64,000 nt of DNA from Glandiceps talaboti (lineage: Eukaryota > Hemichordata > Enteropneusta > Spengelidae). Made by a program: the position numbers and the translations under genes. Numbering within the stretch: the first letter of the stretch is position 1; each line of letters starts with the position of its first letter. The notes beneath the pieces were generated by a model, which had not been told where the DNA came from, did not search any database, and worked only from the letters and a program-made list of their open reading frames with translations. The stretch is taken from contig NC_135570.1 of assembly GCF_964340395.1 (NCBI RefSeq), forward strand, positions 13,092,322 to 13,156,321, written 5' to 3'. Shown here one piece after another: positions 26,766 through 38,912 of this stretch.

Positions 26766-27375
26766 ATTTCAAATTACACTGTACTGTATTATAATATTAT
26801 GCTACATGTATGCACAGCTATACTGTGTTGCTGTTTTATGAAACTGTCATGTTATTTCTAATTACACTGTGCTGTATTACACAGCTGTAAACATATCATA
26901 TCATGGGGCTCTGCTCATATACATTGCGATGTACTGTAAAATTTCATATTTCATGTATTTTGAATTACACTGTGCTGTGTCATATAATGGTGTTCTACTC
27001 ATATATACTCTATAAATTGTCAGAACATTAGTTCTAAATTACACTGTACTGCATCATATCACAGTGTTCTGCATACATATACGATATACTCTGTCATGCT
27101 GTTCAACAAAACTGTTATGTTACATTTTACTTGCAATTACACTATACTGCTATCATACTGTGATTATCTAAATGCTAATGTTTTTGACAAAATTATTTTT
27201 TTTAAATTGCCATATTAGTATCATTACATTAATTCTAGAATACACTGTGCTATATCATATTATGATGTCGTGCTTACACAAACACCCACATTGCTTTCTA
27301 CAATTATTATGCTACAAATAATTCTACATTTTAATACACTGGGCTACATCAAATTATAATGCTCAGCACAGCTGT
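26766..27375 (+). repeat. Diverged tandem array, 75-105-bp units, about seven copies
   Basis: AATTACACTGTRCTGYATCA recurs at about 26773, 26858, 26961, 27037, 27135, 27239 and 27334. TGTTCTGCTCATAYATA-like sequence follows in most units. Confidence 0.8.
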
Positions 27376-27840
27376 ACAGTGAAATGCTATTAAGCATAAC
27401 TGTTCAAAATCTGTTACACTGGACAGGAGGTTGTCAGAAATTCTTAACAATTCCTAATTTGAAATAATAGTGTTATTGAGCTAGTGCTCAAGGCATGTTC
27501 TGAATTAATGATGGACTCTCGTTTTATATATAGATTCCATCTCATTCATTCACTGTTTTCTGTAAAAGCCATCATGTCTGCGACAAGGTGAAGGTGAGAA
27601 TAACATCAACGGAATTGCAATTACTTTCCAAAGATACAATCTCAAGTGTAGCTGTCTTCCTTAATGGACCACTACCTTCAACTTTCTCCACTCACGGCAC
27701 CTTTTTCCACTCAAGATTTCCTTAGATGAAATCTAACCATCACAGCAGAGTGCCTCCTAAAACACATTTTTTATACAGCAACTGCTATTTGGCAATTACA
27801 TGCAGAGTTAACAGTTCAATGATCCACTCCACTCCACCTT

Positions 27841-27884
27841 ACCCCCTCCCTCCTCACCCTCACCCTCACCCTCACCCCCACCCA
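27841..27884. repeat. CCCTCA hexamer run; G-quadruplex motif on the minus strand
   Basis: Consecutive CACCCT units are flanked by CCCCCTCCC and CCCCCACCC. The complement has six or more GGG runs with short loops. Confidence 0.8.
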
Positions 27885-29133
27885 TTTGTATAACAACTCT
27901 ACATGTCCATATGTGATGTGTGAAGCCTGTAAGAAATCAGCTGTGCTAAAATGCCAATGTTTTGAACCGTGTACATTTCATACCAGTGAAATATACACAA
28001 AAATAATTATTTTCATTCTCACTTTGATTATGATCGGTTACTAACAGCGTTAATCATTACCTTGGGTACGTCAGATCTTTATAATCCTTATAACGTTTAT
28101 CAAAACAAATTGAAACTGAAATGAACTATACCCTACAATAGCTTCTGAAATTGACACAATAGATATATACAAAGTAATGTATTCCCTGGAGTTCATTTAA
28201 GGTCACCGGGGTCGTGACCCAAGGGAACATCAAATGCAACTCAAATGACAGCTGTTGATAGTATCTTTCAAATGCAAATGGAGTTTATTTATTGAAACTC
28301 GTCCCTCTTGCTTAAACATACGGGTTGCCGTGACACTCAAGTCTCCTTATCAAATGATGGATACTCCAATAATTTCCTACTTTTTGAAATCTTTTGTATC
28401 ACCATGGTGATCAATCATAATATATTTACAATAAATGTATCCATCCTAGCTTATCATAAAATCTGCTGAGATGTTATCTTTTCAACTACATCATGTTATC
28501 TCGTGTTTATTGTCCACTTACATCTGGACGCACAATGTACTTGCTATTAAATACCTTTTGGGATAATATACATTGCAGCTAAATTTTCTGTCTAATCAAT
28601 CAAACTTGATCAAGATAAGTAGGCTAATAATGATCTAGTGACGTCACTTAGGGAGTATCAATTCACTGAAATCATCTTGATAAGGAGTTAAGATATTCAA
28701 AAAACGTGTCGGTGCATAATAATTTCTGATTTTTTGTAGATCTTTACATGAATCAATGTTATTCTCAAATTAATAGCCCTGTCTTCTCCACTTGGAATCT
28801 TGAATTGGTTCAAAAATCGGCTCAACATCGGTTCTCCTGCACATTTCGTTGTTTCAAAAAAACCTCCTCATTCAAAGAACTTATTTAAATTAAATCCATT
28901 TGTAGTCAACACAAAAGTAAACGTGAATGAATTCAAAAACAATGTTCGGATTTCTCACCTGGACAGAAACCACATCCAATCGATTAAGTTTGAATTAGTT
29001 TTGAAACGATCCAAGTGCTTACAAGGCTTATAATATATACATAATTACAATACACAGAATAGTGGTGTTTCAACGACCTTAAATCTACAGTGTTACTTCA
29101 AATACACAGTAACTAATCAAAATACGACTCACA

Positions 29134-29496
29134 TTAAAGCTGCACAAGCTGCAACCGGAACGTTTTTTGAAACTAATTCGTCAGATACAAAAAGTTATTC
29201 TCAATACAGTACACACTGAAAAGTATTGAATTGCATGTGGGTAAACATATTTTTGTAGCTGTACACATGATATGGTATAAGAAATCCAATCAAATTGACT
29301 TTTTGGTCCATACCCAAAATTCAACTTCCCAAAGTCATCCCACATTAAACTTGTTACTGTACTACTTATAGATAAAATAGACCTCTAATTAACATGTACA
29401 ATGTCTAATTCGTGATATTTTAATAATTTTCAGTGAATATATTGTTGGTTGTCTGATAAAAAACAAACCCTCCAGTTACAGCTAGTGTGCCTTTAA
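29134..29496 (-). mobile_element. MITE family 1, copy a (363 bp, inverted)
   Basis: The copy is bounded by TTAAAGCTGCACAAGCTG and its inverted counterpart CTAGTGTGCCTTTAA. The interior is the reverse complement of the copies at 41286 and 42344; shared landmarks are CAATTTGATTGGAT, TGTGTACAGCTAC and CTAATTAACATGTACAATG. There is no coding capacity, so it is a non-autonomous DNA transposon. Ends of TTAA type could mean a TTAA target duplication, but TTAA may equally be part of the TIR. Confidence 0.8.
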
Positions 29497-31289
29497 TCAA
29501 TGTTATATGATTTTTGTAGAATCTTGGTTTTCACTTCATGTTATACAACATCTCAATTTAGCTTTCCACAAAATCCCTGTAGTGATGTCAGTTGGCAGAC
29601 ATCGTCTTTAGTTCTCTATTAGTGATTCGTCGTTTTCACATACTAAATTTAGGTCAAATTCTCTATCAACATAATACATCCACCATTTTCCATTCACATA
29701 CCGGTATACTCAAGTACACTCGTTACGCTAATTGCTCAGAAATATCATCGAACGTGAACTCGGTCTCTATAGACACACTACTACATGTACATGCTACGTT
29801 TTTCATTTGGGAGTTCTTCATTTTGTAGAAATGGATTACATTTGGACAAATCAAATTATTGCAGTATGCTATCGCATGAAATGAACACAGTACGATGAAC
29901 AGGAACGTTACTCTGTTATCATCAAGCACTTAGTGGTTTGCAAAGATAAGGCCAACTAATGTAACATGTAAATCTGAAATGAAGCAACAGCAAGGTACTG
30001 TGCGTGAAATCTACGAGATTTGAAATGTACATGTTAATGAACTAAAAGTGGCACAAACTGAGTTTATAAGCTGTTACTAGCATGAAAATGCATAAAAATC
30101 TCAATGAAACTATTACAGTAATAGTACGATGTACGATGCTAACATTAATGTATCCATTTGATACGCCTTAAAATTTGTCTTCTAGCATGGCATATATTGA
30201 GAGGGCGGAATCAATTGTAATGCCAGACACACAGACACGCCTGTGCCAGTAGCAATTGGACCATATCTGACTACTGACTACTGATGTCGGAATAGGGCTC
30301 GATCAGAGGCAATCACTCATGAAACAACAAACCAAAAACAAACGACAATGTATGAAGGACATAGAGGTAAATACAAGAATCTAGCTGCATTTTTTCATCA
30401 AATTTGAAACAAATTGTAATTGAGATGTCCAGATTTCAAACTTACCATAATTCGAGAAAGAAGGAATCAAGTTGAACATTCTACACCCACACTTGCACAT
30501 GTAAATGTATATATACCACAGCAATTGATGATTGTCATGAACTGGACTATAAAATCTATTGTACATTGAGGAGAGAATCAACTATACTAGATACAGAAAC
30601 ACTGACACAGAGACTTGACTATCTGGCTTGACAATATCTAGCCAGTATGTTAACTTCAAGCCAGACAACCAAGATTCTAAACTTCACACCTACCCACTAT
30701 GTACAAAATGAAAGTAGCCATTTCACTTGAAACATACAGCAATAAAACTTACCCCACATTGAGAAAAACTGAATCCAACAAATTCTTCACAAACACACCG
30801 TGATGTTTGTGTACTGAAATGAGAGTGAAAGCTTCAACATACAAATCTATACTCCCTAATAACCGTGTACATGTTTGCGTCTAACAATATAAAGAGCTCT
30901 TTATTATGCACGCCTACAGTTGAAAACAGTACATCAGTCTACAGTGAACAATTTAAATTGCTCTGCATCATTGACATGTATGGTTGAAATAAAAAAAAAA
31001 ACTATGCTGTGATTGAGCCAAGTCAACTTCAATTATCCAAGAGGTTACAAGACTGATGTTTTATGCTGTGTTCATCGACTTAAATGAGACATACCAGATT
31101 AATAGTCTACCAGCGATTCAACACTTAATCATGCTTTCCATTTGTAATTTAGTTGTATGACTTCCAAGCCAAGGTAATCTCACTATTTTACAAGTCTTGT
31201 AACCACTTTACGGAATACGCTTCGTAGTTAAAGTAGAGCAGGGTGGTGGTTTTCCATCATCAGGGTGCTCCCCAGGTTTCAAATCTATT

Positions 31290-31735
31290 GTAGCATAGTG
31301 GTTTGCACCCAAGGTTCCACAGTGCAGTTTTTGTAGAGGAGTGGTTTCCTTGTGTGGTTTTTGCAGAGTGGTGGTTTCACACTATATGTATGTGTTTTTT
31401 TGTAGAATAGTGGTTTACACCCTCTGTGGTTTTATATTGCGGAGATGTTTTCAACCTATGTGATTTTTGTAAAGTAGTGGTTTACATAGTCACCCTACAT
31501 ATATGTCTGTTTGTAGAGTAGTGTATTTGTAGAGTAGTGGTTACCACCGTATGTGATTTTTGTAGAGGAGTGGTGTCCACCCGGTGTGATTTTTGTAGAG
31601 GAGTGGTTTCCACCCTATGTGATTTTCGTAAGGTGGTAGTTCCAACCAATGTGGGTTTTTGCAGAGTAGTGGTTACCACATATGTGGGTTTTTGTAGAGA
31701 AGCTGTTTCCACCCTATATTTTTGTAGGGTAGGTT
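31290..31735 (+). repeat. 33-bp minisatellite (GTAGAGTAGTGGTTTCCACC)
   Basis: Irregular units become regular at about 33 bp from 31530 to 31690. Because 33 is a multiple of three, both strands stay open with an 11-residue period (for example KSHRVETTPLQ on minus). This is probably non-coding. Confidence 0.85.
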
Positions 31736-31748
31736 TGTCACGTCCCAC

Positions 31749-31799
31749 TCCATACATCGGATCTTGATGTAACGGTGTAACAGCATCACCAGCAAAATC
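31749..31799 (-). other. JmjC-like HxD peptide, possible exon or decayed gene fragment
   Basis: On the minus strand the open frame reads FAGDAVTPLHQDPMYG. JmjC-domain hydroxylases of the KDM8/JMJD5 and JMJD7 type have a strand of the form (A/G)xV(T/S)PLHxDP in which H and D bind iron. The match covers the HxD pair and its flanks. A weak AG acceptor (TTTTAAG) lies just before the GAT codon at 31799, and a GTGGGA donor-like site follows the glycine at 31749. Downstream the same frame runs into an 11-residue minisatellite, so any exon would have to stop here. The match is short enough to be chance, and no second JmjC motif was found nearby. Confidence 0.15.
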
Positions 31800-32721
31800 C
31801 TTAAAACATGTTTTCAAAATATTCAAATTGGAGAAATATGTCTTTGAATGGCAATGAAGTATCAATTTAAATGCAACCACTGTGTTTTAATATGTGAACT
31901 AATTCACTACTGTACTTCATGTATGCGTGTGTGTATTGGGGATAGGATTAAAACACGTAGCACCAAATCCGACAATACGTTTTATTCATACGAGTTTAAC
32001 AGTGTCTTGGCTGTCCCATACATATACTTTTGATCTGACCTGACGCATCTTAGACGTAGGTAAGCAAGCAATCAGGCCCTGAAACTCGCAAGTAATCGGC
32101 TTTTCACAGTCATAAGCTGAAAATCTCTAGTGTATTGAGACAAACTCTATCTATATTAATTAGATTACTGAGATATTACCGAAGGAAATTACAAGACTAT
32201 CTCAAAGCACTTAACTCTATTGTAATGACGCTGTGACATGTCTGTACAGCGACGATATCAACTACCGGTACCTTTTTTGTAGCTTTTGAATATTATTCTA
32301 TGATTTCGCTTCCTCTGACGTCTCCACAGACAGTCTATTTTCATCAAATCAAAAGTATCTTTTGAATGAGGAAACAGGAATACGATATGGGATTACATAA
32401 TTTAATTTACACTGCACAAAGCTTGCCTGATATTCATCCATAATTTATCAACTTCAAGTGAACTAGTTAGTAAGGCCAAAAAAAAAAGAGTGTTGTTTCT
32501 GGTCTGGACATGTCTAAAATGGTGCGATGATGCACATTTTTTTTTTTAATTTAAAAAAAAAAATTATTCTCAACAAACCTGTCACTCAATGTACTATTTA
32601 TTGCAGTTACTGTTCTTTTTATTTAGTATGTTAGAGCAAGTGTGTATGTAGGGCAGATGTCATTTGCTTGTTCATGATTGGCTCTGCAGCCAGAAAATAT
32701 TCAAGACCTAGGGGGTTGTCA

Positions 32722-32761
32722 CTACGAGTCGTAAGACTAAGGCTCCTTAGGTCACTCGTAG
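32722..32761. other. Two-stem hairpin of 40 nt
   Basis: CTACGAGT/ACTCGTAG form the outer stem and CTAAGG/CCTTAG the inner stem, with a two-base loop and an asymmetric internal loop (7 and 3 nt). It is the tidiest small hairpin in the window. Function unknown. Confidence 0.5.
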
Positions 32762-33070
32762 AAATGTATTCTCCTTGGCTGAACACAGAAAAATATTAGG
32801 GAATAACATCTCAATATTCTCTGTAATGCTTTCCACACAAATGTCCTAAAGTGATGGGGATCTAGAACCCTAGATGACGGTTATATTACAGTAAGAAATT
32901 ACAATTAATGTCACACAATTTCTTCATGACTTGATAAAAAGGATTAGTTTGTTCCCTACAGTGAGGTATACTACCAGTCATGAATAATGCAACAAATGAA
33001 TGACTATATCAAGACATCGCCGACAAGTGTTGAATTCCAATGATCCACAAGCAAAGGTTTCTGACCTGAG

Positions 33071-33415
33071 ATGACTTTGGAATTTCTCATTGCTAGGTTA
33101 GTCTTATATTATTAGCTGATTTGCCTCATTTTAGAATATTCAAATTATATACTATATAAGGTAAACTAATTTAAATAGTCCTACTCAGATTGACATGACT
33201 TTGGAATTTCTCATTGCTAGGTTAGGCTTATATTAGCTGATTTGCCGCATTTTAGAATATTCAAATTATATACCATATAAGGTAAACTAATTTAAATAGT
33301 CCTACTGAGATTGACACTGACATGAATTGAAAGGCCTTTCACTAACCAATCACTGCAGTTTATTTGCATCATATTTGAATATTCAAATTATATACCATAT
33401 AAGGTAAATATGCTG
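33071..33415 (+). repeat. 124-bp tandem duplication plus a partial third unit
   Basis: ATGACTTTGGAATTTCTCAT starts at 33071 and 33195. Both units continue through AATATTCAAATTATATACYA to CTACTSAGATTGAC. A third, more diverged unit to about 33415 keeps ATTCAAATTATATACCATAT. The first two copies are nearly identical, so this duplication is recent. Confidence 0.9.
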
Positions 33416-34899
33416 ATTGACACATGAATTGAAAACCTTCAGATGACCAGGTTGACTTTCAAGGAAATAAGGCATAAGGAAAATTAGTAACAAACCTTTT
33501 CATAATAAATACGATACGAAAATCCATATTACTTTTTAAATAAAATAACACAGCCACAGTATCATCTTTGATATGGCAAAGGCTTTACAGGATTTCAAGT
33601 CATATGATTTTTATAAAAGTTAGTCCCAAAGGTATATCATTCCGTCAGAGATTGATCTCTGACATTTACCAGATATCAAACGGCACTGAATAGCATACTA
33701 CACAAAGAGCGAATTCTGAGAAACATGCACTCAAAAGTTCTTTATTTAACTGTAAATACACCATGAAACGTAATGGAAATTTTGACTTGCAACAATTCAA
33801 AATATCCCTATTCAGTAAAAATGTGTTGAAGGAAAAGGTTCAATTTAATGGAAGTTGACTAAAACATTTTTACTTTTTGTCGACAAAAAATCTAACTCAT
33901 GATTTCAAAGTAGACATTCATTTCGAGTTCAGGCATTTGAAATTTCCTTATTCCACTAAAAACGTATGAAAGCGTAAAAGTTCAAAGAAAAATTTCATGG
34001 AATTTCACAAAAAATTCACCATTGTTCATTAACATTTGACACATGACTTTGAAATTGAAATTTTGTCCATACATTCTGTTTAGATGTGAATTTACAATGA
34101 AACTTTTTAAAACACACCTGGTCCTTTTATGAATTTTGAAGATGAAATTTTGTCCATGCTCTGGAAATTAAAACACAATTCGATATGGATCAAAATTTTT
34201 ATATGGACCATAACTAAAATCATCTTTTTTATGCTGGTTTTTTTTACACAGAATCTGACAACACTCTCAATACTACACTGTCTATATGTTTTTAAACTGT
34301 AAAACAAGAATGCTTTTTTTACGGAATAAGCATCTTCAAATAACAAATTTTGTGTATAGTTTCAAAATTGAACAAATTTTTAAAAAACTTTTTAGAATTT
34401 CAAAATTGAAAATTTTTTGGTGAAAGTTTCGAAATTCAAACAGAAAATATAAACACTTCAAATTTTAAAACTAGAAAATTCTACATTGCGTTTTCTAACC
34501 CTTATTTCTATTAGATTATTCAGTATTGAAGAATTCCAATACAGTCCCAAACAATACTGTATTCTTGAAATAACCTCACGTGAAATAACAGTTGCATTAA
34601 AGTGCAAATCTAGGGGTGTTAAGAAACTAGAAATCCCACTGTAGTACTCATTACGTCATCAAATATTAATAACTAACGAAAACACACGGCGGAGATTTTG
34701 ATGACTTGCAGCGGAAGCTTTTCCCAAAACATTAAAATTTAATATGGTTGGGATTCTTAGAGCTTTATGGCAAACAGAATATTTCTAATCAGTATTTTTG
34801 CTGTTTGGGAACTACAATGTACAGTAACAGAAACTCAGAGAAAGGGGAAAATATGGCATACACGTAGTTTAAACAGTTCAACAGTTCATAATTTGGGTT

Positions 34900-35180
34900 G
34901 GGAACCTTCGTAAAATGACTTGAGAACTCAGATAGACCACCCTTACATGGAACTAAACATTGGCAGGAACCCCGGTAAAATGACTGGGGTACTGAAGTAG
35001 ATTTTACCAACTTACCACTGTAAGTTACAAAAATACTGGCAAGGAACCCAGGTAAAATGACAGGAGAACTCAGGTTGATTTTACCTACTTACCAAGCCTA
35101 GCAAAAACACTGGTAGTGAACCCTGGTAAAATGACAGGGGACTCAGGTACATTTTACCTACTTACCATACTTAACAACAT
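34900..35180 (+). repeat. 65-78-bp tandem array (GGTAAAATGACAGGRGAACT)
   Basis: GAACCCNGGTAAAATGACNG occurs at about 34900, 34965, 35043 and 35117, each followed (best in the last three) by GATTTTACCTACTTACC. Single related pieces occur at about 5410-5500, 5780-5835, 54735-54765 and 57470-57500. Confidence 0.8.
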
Positions 35181-35821
35181 CACTGATAAAGGCAGCACAA
35201 ACATTTGTAGTTTTTTCCCCAGGTGTTAAAAACAAGAAAACTCCTGCAATTATATTTACACATCTGTACTTTAAGTTAAAATGTACGATCAACAAATATT
35301 TAGGCCAGAAACATATCATGCTAGGTCAAATTAATGACTCAGTTATCGATTCAGACGATTTGTCATTTGTGTCATATACGTATCAAATATGAACAAGACG
35401 ACGTCGTTAAATATTATTTTCATTCCCCGTGTAATGGACCTTGCTTTTGTAATTATGCTGATGCATACTAATGAGCTGCGGTAAACGTTTTCCAAATAAT
35501 TCATGATTTATTGTGCATATTTCTTTTAAATTAAATATGTATGAATTATTATATTTGGCATATCAAATTCCTTGATTATTACCAGAGGGATCGATTGAAT
35601 TTTGATAGAATCCTTTGGTATATTTACAAAGATCTACATTTTAAGTAACATTTTTGTTTTCATACTGACTGAAAAAAAATGTACTTTTTTTGTGATATAT
35701 CATATTTAAGAAGATAGTTGATAGTATTTTATGGGCTAAGGTAATAGCGAGAAAAGAAAAATTATATAGGGAAACATAATTTGGTGAGAAATATTGAAAC
35801 AAAGAGAATAATTTGATATTC

Positions 35822-36290
35822 TAATATCCACCTCATCTCTGTAGGGTTATAAATCTAAATATCCACCATCTTTGTAGAATTATAAATTTAATATCCACCT
35901 CATCTCAATAGGATTATAAATTTGATATCCACCTCATCTCTCTAGGGTTATAATTCTAATATCCACCTCATGTCTAGAATTATAAATTTGATATCCACCT
36001 CATCTATGTAGGGTTATACATTGTAATTCTAATATCCACATCATCTCTGTATGGTTACAATTCTAATATCCATCTCATGTCTATAGAATTATAAATTTGA
36101 TATCCACATCTCCGTAGGGTTATACATGTAATTCTAATATCTACCTCATCTCTGTTTGGTTAAAATTCTAATATCCACCTTTTCTCTGTAGAATTATAAA
36201 TCATCTCTGTAGGGTTACACATCTAATATCCACCTCATCTCTGTAGGGTTATAATTCTAATATCCACCCTATGTCTGTACGATGATTGAT
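35822..36290 (+). repeat. Minisatellite (TAATATCCACCTCATCTCTG), about 11 units
   Basis: ATATCCACCTCATCTCTGTA followed by GGGTTATAA or GAATTATAA recurs with units of about 30-50 bp. No coding potential. Confidence 0.9.
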
Positions 36291-36779
36291 TTCATATCAA
36301 CCTTACATTTCACTTCCCCAGTGTATTTCACTTGGGTTCCTCATCAAAATTATGATACATAACAAGATATGGAATCCGATCAAACATAATTTGATGTCCA
36401 ACTTCTGTTACCAAGGTTCCAAACTATAGCAAATATACTATGAAGGTTATTAATAATAATAAACTAGACTGTATATTTGTCTCTTGGAAACCCACCACTT
36501 TCAAAATATCGTAAAAAGATCTAAAGGATATTAAAGGTATAATTGCTGGGAACCCTACTCCTGACATGACATTTAATTTCCTTTCATTGCATGGGGTAAT
36601 TGTAACTACCAAGGTTATGTGATGGCACCAAGAGACTGATTTGTAGTCACTATTATACATATCGGTTACTACGCAGTAACAATGTTAAAGTTTCTGATTT
36701 AGTAACATCAACATGTTAACTGTGTGTCTGTATTTATCAACCTTAAAATAGGGACAGTATGAGGGAATGCATAAGTCGG

Positions 36780-37577
36780 AATGGGGCAGCATAGATGTAA
36801 CAATGGGAAGTGGACAGCATGGATTGAACAGTGTGGACTGGACAGGATTGATTGAACAATGGGAACTGGACACATGGATTGAACAATGGGAACTGGACAT
36901 GATGGATTTAACAATGGGAACTGGACAGGATTGATTGAACAATGGGAAGTGGACAGCATGGATTGAAGAATGGGAACTGGACAGCATGGATTGAACAGTG
37001 GGAACTGGACAGGATTGATTGAACAATGGGAAGTGGACAGCATGGATTGAACAGTGGGAACTGGACAGGATTAATTGAACAATGGGAAGTGGACAGCATG
37101 GATTGAACAATGGGAACTGGACAGGATTGATTGAACAGTGGGAACTGGACATGATGGATTTAACAATGGGAACTGGACAGCATGGATTGAACAGTGGGAA
37201 CTGGACAGGATTGGTTGAACAATGGGAACTGGACAGGATTGATTGAACAGTGGGAACTGGACAGCATGGATTGAACAGTGGGAACTGGACAGGATTGATT
37301 GAATAATGGGAACTGGACACATGGATTGAACAATGGGAACTGGACAGGATTGATTGAACAATGGGAACTGGACAGGACTGATTGAACAATGGGAACTGGA
37401 CAGCATGGATTGAACAGTGGGAACTGGACAGGATTGATTGAATAATGGGAACTGGACAGCATGGATTGAACAGTGGGAACTGGACATGATGGATTTAACA
37501 ATGGGAACTGGACAGCATGGATTGAACAGTGGGAACTGGACATGATGGATTTAACAATGGGCACTGGACAGCATGGC
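36780..37577 (-). repeat. 28-bp minisatellite, about 28 units
   Basis: The plus unit is CATGGATTGAACAGTGGGAA followed by CTGGACAG. Alternating GATTGATT and CATGGATT starts create higher-order pairs. The minus strand has no stops in any frame for most of the array, giving overlapping frames of 234, 145 and 138 codons with a 28-residue period (SCPVPIVQSILSSSHC-like). Unit length is not a multiple of three and all frames are open, so this is read as a repeat, not a gene. Confidence 0.95.
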
Positions 37578-38439
37578 TTGAAGGAAAAAAATGACAATGT
37601 GTCTACCTCCTACATATACTGAACATTGCATAATCAATATCACCTGTCTTTTGTAATATTTCCTTACCTTGTGTTGAACCCCATTTCCTTTCAAGCAGTG
37701 TTTGATTTATGAAACCCCTGACAATGTACATACTCAAACGATATTCATCATTTTCACCGACAACAAAAAGTATCACATTATGGCTCATAACAGCCTAAAC
37801 TTAGCAGAAAATTTTGTTTTATCTCTAAGTTTTATAGTAAGTGGGAAAATAGTCCACTTGTACATGTATAATGGGAGTATTAGTTACACAATTTAAGCAA
37901 TACTTTTATCTCTTAAACTACGTGGAAAAAGAAACATAATGGTCTACGCTTAGTGACAAATTCTATATTTTATCTCTATATTTTACTGCGAGTAGAAAAA
38001 TGTTTTACAATCAAGTACTAAAAAGGAGTAATAAGAGCAAAAATTTAAGGTTTTGGCAATAATTTTCTCTCTGAATAATACATTATGGATTGCAGAAATA
38101 TGTTTTATTATCAAGTATTAAATTGAACATTAATTGGTACAATGTAAGACCTGGGCAGTAAAAGACGATGGAATGTGTATGAATCTACACTTTGACCTCT
38201 AGGGCTCTAACTTTATGCATACATAATTAGCGTAAATGCATTCATACATCAATTATTTACCAAGGTTGCAATTTTCTTGTACATGTATCATGCCGCCATG
38301 GACGACATAAATCACATTCCCGGAAATTTGTACATTGTCAATATCGTTAAAAAAATGTTGTAGAGAATTTTCTCTAAAGTTGAAAATATGTGATTACAAG
38401 TTTAACCATTTACGTCAATGATTTTAAATGTTGTACATG

Positions 38440-38865
38440 CATAGACACACAGACACACAGACACACAGACACACACATACACACACACACACACAGACAC
38501 ACACACAGATAGATACACATGCAAACACTGTACACACCAACTCCAACAGACACATCGACAGGTTGAGGTGAAAGTGAACATGATACATTTGCAGATTTAA
38601 ATGCACATACACATGTAGACAAGTAGTCATAATAGACATAGAAACAAACAGACAGACAGACAGACACACACACATATATGTACACACATACATGGATAAA
38701 TGCACATGTACGCACACATACATTGTACAAACTCAACACAGACACATCGACAGGCTGAGATGAAAGTGAACATACATTTATACATTTGCAGATGTAAACA
38801 CAGACAGTCATACAACAGACACAGACAAACAAACAAACAGACAGACAGACAGAGACACACACACA

Positions 38866-38912
<47 letters not shown>
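38440..38912 (+). repeat. Compound CA/CAGA microsatellite with a 195-bp internal duplication
   Basis: (CA)n and (CAGA)n runs flank two copies of GACACATCGACAGGYTGAGR, then TGAAAGTGAACAT and ACATTTGCAGAT (at about 38549 and 38740). The duplication explains the paired cysteine/valine-rich minus frames. Confidence 0.9.

Noticed and set aside
36685-37597. 234-codon minus frame with SCPVPIVQS repeats
   Set aside because: 28-bp minisatellite open in all three frames; unit length is not a multiple of three.
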